Below are positions 35,225-44,800 of a stretch of DNA of 64,000 nucleotides, piece by piece; the first letter of the stretch is position 1, and each line of letters starts with the position of its first letter. Below the pieces are notes generated by a model that saw only the letters and a list, made by a program, of their open reading frames with translations, was not told where the DNA came from and made no database searches. This DNA comes from Neopestalotiopsis rosae (taxonomy: Eukaryota; Ascomycota; Sordariomycetes; Amphisphaeriales; Sporocadaceae), in NCBI GenBank assembly GCA_023078685.1, contig JALGAS010000010.1:868001-932000 (forward strand), written 5' to 3'. The translations under genes were made by a program, and so were the position numbers.

Positions 35225-36881
35225 CTAAGACACTGTGCCCGAGTTATCGGCGCAGTCAAAGACCTTGGCGATCAAGCCGGTAGCATAGGCCTCTTGAATA
35301 GACAGAGCAACTCCGTACGTTCCGCCCACCACCATGAACAGTCCAATGGCGATTATGAGCGCATGCAGCCACCAGAGTGCCTTGTTCTTGCCTGACAAGG
35401 TCTTGTACCCCTTGAAGTCGTGCATCCAGAAGAGCGCAGGGAAGATGAGGCAAAAGGGCGCTGAGAAGAGACTGCCCGCGAGACCGAGGAGGTAGTTGAG
35501 AATGGGCACGGCCTGGCTGATGATGAAGGCGAGGGCGCCCAACACGAAGTTGACGCCCAGCCAGGTGGACCAGTGCACCAGGGTGTCGGCCTGCAGGTGG
35601 GAGGTGTTGCGGAGGAGGCGCACGAAGAGGTACTTGGCGGCCACGTGCTGGTAGATGCCGTTGCCGATGACGAGACCGGGGAGAGCGACGCCGTAGCTGA
35701 TTTTCTTGAAGAGCACGCCCGCGCTGCCGAAGGCTGGAGTGGTCAGCCACTGGCCGCAGTAGCGGTAGATGACCAGGCTGAAAACGAGGTACATGGCGCC
35801 GACTAGGACGCCGGTCACGTAGCAGGCCTTGCGGTAGTCTTGGGGTCGTCGCATCTCGGAGATGATGGGGAGGTACACTGAGGAACTCCAAGTTAGTGAC
35901 CATCTTATGGATACGCAAGGCCAGGGCTTAGATTTCTACTTACTCGAACCGCCTGATCCGCACAGGAAGATGTTTGCTGAAGCCGTCATGCCAGCGGCAA
36001 AGGTTGGGTAAGCCATGGACTTCCAGCCGAGGTCATATGGTCCGGTCTGCGGTGCAGCAGCGGGACGATCCTGCTGAGTGACGGCAATCACGAAGATGAA
36101 GACGGCGATGAAGAAGGTGATGAATCCGGCCCTGGCATAGAGTATTAGTATCGATGAATTTGGAAACACTTCAGCGATTGCTTACCAGGTAAGCCACCCT
36201 AATCGTGAGAATGTTCTGACAGCGGAAAAGCAAGTGATGAGCGCCGCTGAAACAAAGGCAAAGACGACTGTGCAAGCGCCGTGGTCCGAAAGCGCGTTGA
36301 AGGCCGTGTCAGTAGAGACGATACCAGCCGCCGTGATCAGGATCTGAGCGAGCAGGATCATGATTCCGCACACCTCACGGCCCAGCGGGCCCCAAAGGAT
36401 AGCGCAAGCATCGGCAAGAGCTATATCGCGATTAGTTATTCGTCACGTATAGAATCGGGGATAGAATGACTTACTGTGACACTCGGGATGGCGGTTGCGG
36501 AAGTCTCCGATCAATATCGCAGTGTCTATACCAATTAGCACACAAACAATTCTTGCGTTCACTGCGCCTGGAATCAAAATGCTCACAAGTATTCAGGGCC
36601 TCCCAGCCCACAATCGACAAGGCACCTCCCACCGCTCCCAACGTGCCCAGTGATCCCGGCACCGCCAGAATGCTCATGGCAAAGTTGATCTTGAGCATAA
36701 TGACAGTGGCCCGCTGCCAGCTGACGGTGCGAAAGTCGACACCATCCTCGGTGGGTTTGAACACTCCTTGTACCTCGGGCGACTTCTCCAATTCACCCTC
36801 AACGACATCGTTGGAGGACCAGCCCTCTGCTGGCTGTATGGCTTCCTGGCCGATACTGGATACCTTCTTTTCCGAAGCCAT
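35225..36881 (-). CDS. Amino-acid transporter, AAAP family
   Basis: Five exons: 36587-36881, 36475-36525, 36186-36420, 35944-36131 and 35225-35877, encoding 473 residues. Introns are 54-66 bases and all phases close. The protein starts with a polar cytosolic region of about 55 residues, then about eleven hydrophobic segments. Diagnostic motifs are [20 protein letters not shown] in the first segment, [19 protein letters not shown], and [20 protein letters not shown], the conserved loop of the amino acid/auxin permease (Aa_trans) family. Such proteins carry amino acids across plasma or vacuolar membranes by proton coupling. Substrate is unknown. The second exon is only 51 bases. It converges on the SNG1-like gene. 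Confidence 0.88.
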
Positions 36882-38241
36882 GGTCGTGATTCTGATCTGG
36901 TATTCGGCTCAGCCGTTTTGATTGTTCCTTCAGGTTTGAATCTGCACAGCACAATTCCAGAACAATCATTGGAGTCGTGGGGACAGCGAGGGGGTCCAAT
37001 ATGTATGTGTCGTATAGTCGTGCACCTTATCTCGCCTATCTCAACACCGTTATCACGCACTCTACTGCCTTTAGTTTAGCACCGAATTAAGGTTGCAGCT
37101 TATCTGCCTCCATAGGTGAGCGGGCCGCGCACCCAGTCGTCTATACTCCTCCCTTCGGGACCAATTGCCGCTCCACACTTTGTTTCTCTCGACATACCAG
37201 CCCTTATTCAGTAGTTACCCCGGATTTCTCCTTGCTAGTCCCCTGATTAGAGCTTGGGGGTCTCGATGGGTCGATTAGATGCTTACGCATGTAAGGAGTG
37301 CTTGGTCTGCTCTGTGATTACTTTATTCCCAGCGTCATACCACAAACAACATAAAATTCACTTGTGGCCAATAGTGTCAATAGGCTGATATCTCTAGATA
37401 TGCCACAGCTGTCCATATGAGCTGAGGTTTCTGACATGAGCTTGCCTGTTCATGATAACGCTTCGCGGTCTAGCTCTCGGATCATTGCTGCCGCGTCGAC
37501 ATTTGGTGAGGGCAGTAACCGCATTGAACGCTTGCCGATTGGCATTGCAAGATCCCATCCTTTACGTTGAAGCAAACCTTCAACGAAGATAAACAAATTG
37601 ATGGAGCTGTTCTCTCAGTGCCGTTCCACTCGAGATATCCCAGAGCAAGCAACCCTACCGCCATGAAGTGTACCATACCTTACAGGTCTATTGACAGGAC
37701 ACTGACTTTACGCGAAAAACAATAAAATGTACACCAACCGAGCAGACGTGTGCACCTAACAGCCGACGACGCTACTATCAGAAAGGTCTATTCCACCCCT
37801 CTTATCTGGAAAATGGCATGCTGCAGACACCAGAGATGATACATTCCATCGAAATTATGTTAAACTTACCCCAGTCCTTTGAGAGTGCCGAAATTATCGA
37901 AATCGAAAATAGATACCTTCGAGCCCACCAACCTCCTAACAGGAGTAGCGCCTCCGCCGACTCCCGTGCCTCTTCGCACTTGACCCAAAGAAAGTGAGAG
38001 CAAAAGAATAAAAGAAAGAAAAAGAAAGAAAAACCTTATCTAGAGCACGGCCTGTCAAGTACCAACATCTTGTAACTTAGATGTCTCATCATGCAGCATA
38101 GGAATTCACCTGTCCATGTACGCAAACTTCTGCTTGTTCTGTAGGACTATCATTTGTCTCTTGTTCACAACGGAGCATTCGGAAAATGCAATGTGACCTT
38201 CTGCTCTATCGGATAGCTCAGCAGTAGAACAGGGAATAACA
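36882..38241. other. Intergenic region
   Basis: About 1.36 kb upstream of the amino-acid transporter. A purine-rich run (AAAGAAAGAAAAAG type) lies near 38005-38030. I see no coding region. A short tRNA-like A-box sequence near 38210 is discussed under rejected items. Confidence 0.5.
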
Positions 38242-38660
38242 CTATGGGTTGGTGCTCTTATTGCTCCTCCTTCTACAACATGGCAATTCTCCCATATTTC
38301 CCGTACAGCCGGCCACCGCGGTCTCCTTTTTATTCTGCGCTACTTCCATCGCTGATATACCCAGTGCGTTGAAAGTCTCGAAAACGACTTCCTCGAGCCT
38401 GAATATCTCTTTCTCTGTGTGGTCCTCTTTGTATGACTGCCAGATTGGTCGAAGAAGACGGTACAGCTCGGAATTGCCATAAATACTGTGCAGCACCAGA
38501 GCCAGCGCGAGCAACGACCAAAGCCCTCTACTCAGCTGACAGTGAAATGAAATAGGGCAACCAGTGTGAGTGTACTGACCAAGATTAGGATAGCTGCACT
38601 GAGACTTAAGGAGCTGTACCGACGTCGTGCGTTGTCGGTTTGCTGCTCGCTAGTGGACAT
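38242..38660 (-). CDS. Hypothetical small protein with one membrane segment
   Basis: Two exons, 38580-38660 and 38242-38535, separated by a 44-base intron (gtcagt...gtcag), would encode 124 residues. A polar, basic N-terminus (MSTSEQQTDNARRRYSS) leads into a hydrophobic segment assembled across the junction (about residues 20-43). A charged region with a probable amphipathic helix follows (IFRLEEVVFETFNALGI), then a short tail with cysteines (GCTGNMGELPCC) and several Arg and Ser residues. I recognise no family. The splice junction joins two halves of a single membrane helix without breaking the frame, which favours a real gene. The intron is short and the donor not ideal, so it remains uncertain. 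Confidence 0.4.
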
Positions 38661-39548
38661 ACCAAGGCATGGTACACGACCTCGAGTGTTTGCAATGCAA
38701 TATGTACTGCATTGCAAACATTATCAAGCACATACGACCATAGGCACTAGAATACACGGCATCCCGTCCGCTCTGCCCTAGTTAAGCTGGTGACCGCCGG
38801 ATCAGTACTCAGGTCGGTGACGACTGGGGAATCCCCGGTGTTGTATGTTTTTGCATTTTTGTCGCACTCTTCTTTATTTCACCTTCTGTTTCCTCTCAGA
38901 TGGTTTTGGGCTGTTGGTGGAAGATGATAGAAGTGGCACAGGGCCCCGTGCATGTGTTGGGTCCGTTGATCAATGATGGATGCGAATGCCGACTCGCTGA
39001 CACGCTATTCTTCGCCATGAGCGAGTTCTTAGTCCCAATCCCGCAGCACTATAATTACTATTCATGTCACGGTGCCGTATGGGTAACGGACCTCAGACTA
39101 GTTCAGGTAATTTCAGTTGTATTAACGAAGATGAGAGTCATCAGCTTCCCAGCCGGGATAGACTTAAATGCATCCACAACCGAAAGCAGTGTCGGGTACG
39201 GAAGGACGGCAGCTGCCAGCTGAGTTGACAAGTTAGCCCTATCACAGTAACATTATTGTCCAATATAATGATATTGTTTTCTGGTAGTGGTGGGGGTACC
39301 TCCGTCCTTGCTATCACTCTAAGAGCCCAATCTCATGATATTTTCCTTTTCTTCTTGACATATTCGTATAGCCCCTCTCCTTTAAGCCAAAATGTGGTGA
39401 GAGTCTGGTTGTCTCTGCTCCGTTTTGATTCTTAGAAAAGCTGGACTTGAAAAAGACGACACGCGATCGGTCATTGTTTTATCCATGACTATGCCTCCGG
39501 TATGGTGTGGTCCTTCCAATGAGCTTAGCCGGCTGCTCAGGTCGCAAA
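38661..39548. other. Intergenic region
   Basis: About 890 bases between the small hypothetical gene and the end of the metallophosphoesterase gene. A plus-strand frame at 38900-39223 has no recognisable domain and I do not support it as a gene. Confidence 0.5.
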
Positions 39549-40526
39549 TTATGAGATCACAATCTCAGCCTCCGGTAACTCAATATCAACGATCCACGGG
39601 GGCTGCGATGGCAATTCATCATTCCTCCCCTCGATAGAAGCATTGACAAACAGAGTTTGTGCTCTGGGGTGAAGTGTATGTGTGTCGTTCGAGCAGTGGC
39701 TGGTACTGCAAAAGCCTCTGCGGACACATTCCAGCGCCTTTTGTGCCTTTGCGTTGACTGCGGTTTCGTCATCGAACTTATTACCAACTAAGTTTGATAA
39801 CTTGTCGATAATGACCGATCGGTTATTGTCGAAAGCTGTAAAATGCGACGGGTTGTCGCCGATATTGTCGCGCCAGGTGACCAATTTACTACCCCAACCC
39901 TCGTGAATATGGCCAAAGCAATGTAACAATGGCTTGGCTTTAGCTATCGCTCCAAAGAGCTGAGGACAGCCTGCTCTCCGTTTCGAATCGGTATAATCCA
40001 TGATCCCATGGGGAGGGCCGTGCGTGACAACAACATGAACGTTATCGCCAATGGCGAAGTCATGCTTGCTTTCGTGTGGATAATTAAATGCCCAGCCGCC
40101 TTGCGAGGGAGTGAATGGACTCGCGTAAAGTCGAAGCATCGCGCCATTCGGCAGGATAAACTCGTGGTTACCCTCATCAAGAAAAATGATTCCTGCGTCC
40201 TTTGACTCATCAAATAGTCGTCTTGGATCCCCAAAATTACCAAAATTATTGACGACAAGATCAGGTTCGATGCTGTGTGGCGCTTCAGAGAGTCGTTTTT
40301 TGAAAGTCGGCTCGTCAAGAGTCAAGTCGTGATTGCCAGCAATGGCCAGCTTTAGAGGTGCAGGGAGCTGTCGCAATAGATCGATGGTCGTGCGAAACTC
40401 GTCGATCTTCGATTCCTCGGTTAAATCGCCATAGTGAATAACAACATCGGCTTGTTGTCCCTCCCTTACATCAAACACCTGGCCATGAGTGTCAGAAATG
40501 ACCAAGAATCTCGTTCTAACTGGCAT
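39549..40526 (-). CDS. Calcineurin-like metallophosphoesterase
   Basis: A single exon encodes 325 residues from the ATG at 40526; the frame extends upstream to a GTG but has no earlier ATG. All five metal-binding motifs of the superfamily are present in order: SDTHG (Asp12, His14), YGDLTE (Asp34), AGNHD (Asn65, His66), VTHGPPHG (His169) and GHIHEGWG (His206, His208). These residues hold a two-metal centre that hydrolyses phosphate esters. The compact form and the GHIHEGWG ending resemble the MPPED-type cytosolic metallophosphoesterases common in fungi; the natural substrate of that group is poorly known. The last 90 residues are less conserved and contain a Cys-rich segment (CVRRGFCSTSHC). 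There is no signal peptide. Confidence 0.85.
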   Translation of the reverse strand: MPVRTRFLVISDTHGQVFDVREGQQADVVIHYGDLTEESKIDEFRTTIDLLRQLPAPLKLAIAGNHDLTLDEPTFKKRLSEAPHSIEPDLVVNNFGNFGDPRRLFDESKDAGIIFLDEGNHEFILPNGAMLRLYASPFTPSQGGWAFNYPHESKHDFAIGDNVHVVVTHGPPHGIMDYTDSKRRAGCPQLFGAIAKAKPLLHCFGHIHEGWGSKLVTWRDNIGDNPSHFTAFDNNRSVIIDKLSNLVGNKFDDETAVNAKAQKALECVRRGFCSTSHCSNDTHTLHPRAQTLFVNASIEGRNDELPSQPPWIVDIELPEAEIVIS

Positions 40527-40613
40527 AGTGAAAGGTGTGTGATATTCTACGTCCTTTGACAGTGAGCGTAGAAAAGATCGGCTCCGATGGGGAAACAGTA
40601 TCTTTGATTGCAC

Positions 40614-41213
40614 AGGGTAATTTGTGTTTCGCAGTGGGTGCGTCGTGAGTGAGGTGAAGAGTGCGGATGGAGAACAACCATTTCAAACAACGTAAGACTT
40701 TTCATAGGTCTTTATATTTACGGACTTGCCTAGATTTCCTCATGCATAAGTTTGAAAAAACTCTATCGGGAAAAAGATTAGGGAGTTAGATGACTTTGCC
40801 TGATGAGATCCAGCAATCAGAACTATTAGCGTTATTGTGCCCCTATTGCAAGGCACTAAAGCTGTAGAGGTGACACCTTAAGCATCTTTAGTACCGAAAA
40901 CGATGATTGTTCATGTTTTTAACCTCCATTATCACTTATACTTTGCCACAGTAGCCTTCTCACGATACCGTTGGCCTAACGATGGGACTCACATTCATAA
41001 GAATCAAGGTGTGGTTGCACAGGCAGAAAGGTCAGTTACTTCGAGAGTAATATATGAAGTCCACTCTTACTTAACCGTTCTTGATATCACCCGTCCTCGA
41101 TACATTCGATTCTGTACACGTGTTCAATGTATTTGATCTACTGGGAAATGCGTAAAGGTCGACACCCCTTGACAGTTGAAATACTTCACAATCACCATGA
41201 TCGTCTCCTACAT
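40614..41213. other. Intergenic region with a TATA box for the phosphoesterase
   Basis: About 600 bases between the phosphoesterase frame and the GH31 stop. On the minus strand TATAAA occurs at 40716-40711, about 185 bases before the ATG at 40526. Nothing else is recognised. Confidence 0.4.
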
Positions 41214-43882
41214 CTATTCCGCGGGCGTGTAGGTCCATATCCGTCGGCCCTTTTCATCACGGCCAGCATCACGCACTTGGCCCTCGTTGCTGACGACTAC
41301 TCGTTCTTCCCCTACAGGCAAGACAATATTGAGACCGCCTCCTAACCAAAGAGGCTCAAAAGCACCATGTTTCTTGTAAGTGGCTTTGACTTGGATGCTC
41401 TGCGCAGGCGCGGCATACGCAATGGTCACAGAGAACAGGTCTGCCTTGGCTTCTGGGCTAATACCGTCATCTTCCAGCCAGTCATTCGTGAACCATTGTT
41501 CTTGTGCCGAAGTTGACGATTTGTCATTTGACTTCTCTGACTCGATACTGGCATGATGAGTAGTAGGTGGAGGGAAAATCTCCACGCCACGCCAGTCGTC
41601 CTTGGCCAGATTCGGGAATTCGGCATTTTCACCGGCGACGCAAGTGGTGGGGTCCGTCTTGCCAATGGGGATAGCCGAGCCGATGCGCGCAATGACTGGA
41701 ATCGAAGAGTGCCAAGTGGACGAAATCTCGTGCCACTGTCCAGCCGCCAGGAACTCATACGGCGCCGAGGTGTTGAGGAAACCTGGGTCCTCACTACGGC
41801 CCGGAAGGTAGACTCTGGCGGAGGATACGCCAGGCTCGTACACGCCGGCGATCAAGAGGGCGTCACCGAACCAGTATTGCGTGTCGCTTCGGGTAATCTC
41901 CTTGGACCATACCACGGGATCGGACTCATAGCCCCAGCCAGTCCATCTTTGCGGCGGAACAGCGGTCAGTGCAGACTTGAGCATCAGTGAGTACGTGTAC
42001 GGCACGAGCTGGTATCGACGCTTGATTGCGGCACGAATGATGGGGGACACCGAAGGGTACTGCCAAGGTTCAATGACATCTCCCACGAGGTTGTCATTGG
42101 GATTCGTCTTGTAACAGTTGATAGCGAAGCGTGGGGAATGAATTCCGAGTTGAATCCATCTGACCAAGTGCTCGGGAGTGGGCTGTGGTCCTTCGAAACC
42201 GCCAATATCATGGCCATAGCACTAGAGTCTTCGTCAGTATAATACTTGAATTTTGCTCATTGTTGACTCACCTGAAGAAGAGAGAAACCAGCGTTCAGTG
42301 CAAGTGCATTGGCACCTTTCATGCCCTCCCAGCTCGTGACATTGTCACCACTCCAGGAGCTAGCACAATACCTCATCGTACCAGCCGTGGCAGATCGCGT
42401 CAAGACCAGAGGCCGCTCTTGGGGCTCCGCCTCGACGGTAGCATCATGCGAGCTCTTGCCCATGAGCTCGGTATTCACCGCGCGACCCCAGAGCCCAATA
42501 TGCCGGCGAGCCTTCTCACCTTCCGGGATATCGACCGTTTCCAGAGCACACTCCCAGTCATCTCGGGCGATATTGTACTCATTGTTGTCATTCCACATGG
42601 AATCGATACCGACGCGCTTGAGGTCAAGCACGCCCTGATACCACCAATCGTAGCCAGCCTTGGACGTAAAGTCAATGTGACTGCCCTCGCCACTCTCGCC
42701 GCCTCCTGCACTCCACAGTCGAGCAACGGCCGTCTTGCCGGTCCCAGGGTCCTTGAAAAAGGCACCGGCCTCGGCCAGTGCGGGATACGCCGGATGATTG
42801 GCCAGGACATACGGCTTGACATTGGCAAGCAGACGTACGCCATGAGCATGCGCTTCGCGCGTAAAGGCGCGCGGGTCCGGGAAACGGTGATAATTCCAGG
42901 TCATGACATTGCGAGTTTTAGGCTCCGTCTCGGCCACGGTATAGCCAGAACTCATCTGAAACGCGGAGCAAGGCATATCGTGCTCCTCGCAGTTGCGAAT
43001 AAAGCCAAGCACGGCATCGCAGGCCCGCACGGGCTCGTCCTCCATGGTGTACTTCATGCCGCCGCCAATGTAGCCCATCATGTAGCGGGGCACGCGCAGG
43101 GGGAAGCCGACGAGGCGGGCGTACGACTGCACGACCTCGGTGACGGTGCTGCCGACGATGAGGTACTCTTCCAGGCCGCCGTACGCCTGGCGGTAGACCT
43201 TGTAGTGACCCCAGAGGCCGTCAATCTCGGAGCCGATGGACCAGCTGCCGCGGGCGTGCGACGTGGAAAAGATGCCGACGCAGCCGCCATCGGGCGTCGC
43301 GTTGATGAGCCAGGGAATGTGCTTGTACAGCGGATCCGTGCGGTAGGCATCGTAGCCAAATGTGTCCGAGGCCGTGATGAGGAACCCGCGGCCGCTGAGG
43401 TCCATGGGCGCTGCCTTTTCTCCGAGGCCGACGTGCAGTGTGTCCTTTTTCCAATGCGTATAGTGAGCAATGCCATTCCCGTCGACTGCATAAGAGCGAA
43501 ATGGAAGATCCCTATGCACAGGCGTGTCCACCCCGTCAAGACTGAGCGAGACGATTGGCGAGCCAGACCATTCGACGGAAGCTTTTACTTTTCCACAGCG
43601 AATGGTACGAGACGCTCCATCTTGTCCGTGGGTTACTTCAGGGACGCAATCACCAAAATCTTGCTTTGGTTTCCTGGCAGAGGGAAAAGGGGGTAGGGGA
43701 TGATCTGGTGTCGTGAAAGTGGTGCGGAATATATTCGAGCTCACTGCCTCAAACGTCCAGTTGTAAGTCTGGTCATTGCTTGAACCCGATTCAAGCGCAA
43801 TGAAAGTGTCATTTTGGCCGCCTCTATGGTCTGCTGCATGCAATTCAAATTGCTGCGGTACGCGCTCATGCTGATTCAACAT
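41214..43882 (-). CDS. Glycoside hydrolase family 31 (alpha-glucosidase-like)
   Basis: Two exons, 42272-43882 and 41214-42221, with a 50-base intron at phase 0, encode 872 residues. Family 31 cleaves alpha-linked glucose or xylose from the non-reducing end; some members are lyases. The N-terminal beta-sandwich is followed by the catalytic barrel from about residue 265. The nucleophile is Asp432 in GIDSMWNDNNEYN and the acid/base is Asp513 in SSWSGDN. CYGHDIGGFEGPQPTPEHL after the junction is the conserved GGF block. C-terminal beta domains follow. There is no signal peptide, so the enzyme should be cytosolic, unlike secreted maltases. The motif reads W-N-D-N-N-E where many members have W-N-D-M-N-E, so it belongs to a less common branch. 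Substrate is not resolved. The catalytic half is G+C-rich and carries a 503-codon open antisense frame, which I regard as a shadow. Confidence 0.9.
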
Positions 43883-44800
43883 GTTTGAGGAAATGTCACG
43901 AGAATGTCACGATAGTAAGATTTCCACAGCAAGTTTTTAACAATGATCAAGAAGTTGGAGGGTACCATTTCGAGTCATGTATCCTTCAATATGACTGAAT
44001 ATTAGTCGTATAAGTAGTCGATAGTCGGACTTGAATTCCTGCGGGGTTTGGCTTCATGGTTCACTCATGTTCGGCCGGTGATATCCCGTACGGATACGAT
44101 CTTTGAACAGACCAGACGGAAAACCTGGCACGTTTCTTTGAGACTTGAGTTCAGACTCTCTTGGCCATCATCCTCCCGCCTTTGACTGGTCCACATGATG
44201 CTGCATTCGAGTGGAGATTGTTTGTGCCCCAACGGATATCGCATCGCGGGGAAAATCTCACGAAGTCTTTTAGCCAGTCACCAGGGAACGGGGGGTTAGA
44301 GTTCCCCAGATTGGGAGGGAGCACTAATCCACTCTGACTACCGCAACTAGTGTAGGGATGCGTCCAGACTCCAAGCCTTTATGCGTTGGCACACACAAGT
44401 CTAGCTGTGGGTCGGCCGAGTCTTTGTACGGTAAATCTGATTTGGGTTTGGTCTACGCAGCATCTCTACAAGTCTCTTGTAAGGAAATGCCCTCGGATAA
44501 CCTCAATCACTTGTACGGAAATACAGCACTGGTCCATATTCCCTGCCCAACATGATAAAGCTCACGGAGCAATGATATACACCTGGTTCAATAGTAAAAT
44601 ACGCAAGGATAGTCAACAAGTCTTTGATAGTATAATGTGCTATTATAAATCCATTGTCGAGAAGGACACGGTTGATATACAAATTTCTCTCTCAATACTG
44701 GGCACAGCATTGAGCTTCACACTACACTCACGTCTCCGTCATCACATGACGATAACGGCTAGCTGTTCGTCGCCGATTCCAAATAAACAGCAATTAAGCT
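43883..44800. other. Intergenic region
   Basis: About 920 bases between the GH31 start and the PAN1 stop. It contains the GH31 promoter and PAN1 3' sequences. No coding region is supported. Confidence 0.5.

Noticed and set aside
38200..38228. tRNA-like sequence GGATAGCTCAGCAGTAGAACA
   Set aside because: It resembles a tRNA A box and D-arm, but the D-stem has a mismatch, no matching acceptor strand or T-loop follows, and no anticodon stem forms. At most it is a relic.
37080..38240. Possible CRISPR-like or transposon repeat structure in the longer intergenic regions
   Set aside because: I looked for direct and inverted repeats and found only simple purine or AT runs.
40527..40613. N-terminal extension of the metallophosphoesterase
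   Set aside because: The extension begins at GTG and contains no ATG before 40526.
42185..43696. 503-codon plus-strand frame opposite the GH31 gene
   Set aside because: It lies entirely antisense to a conserved exon, has no domain, and reflects codon bias of the sense strand.
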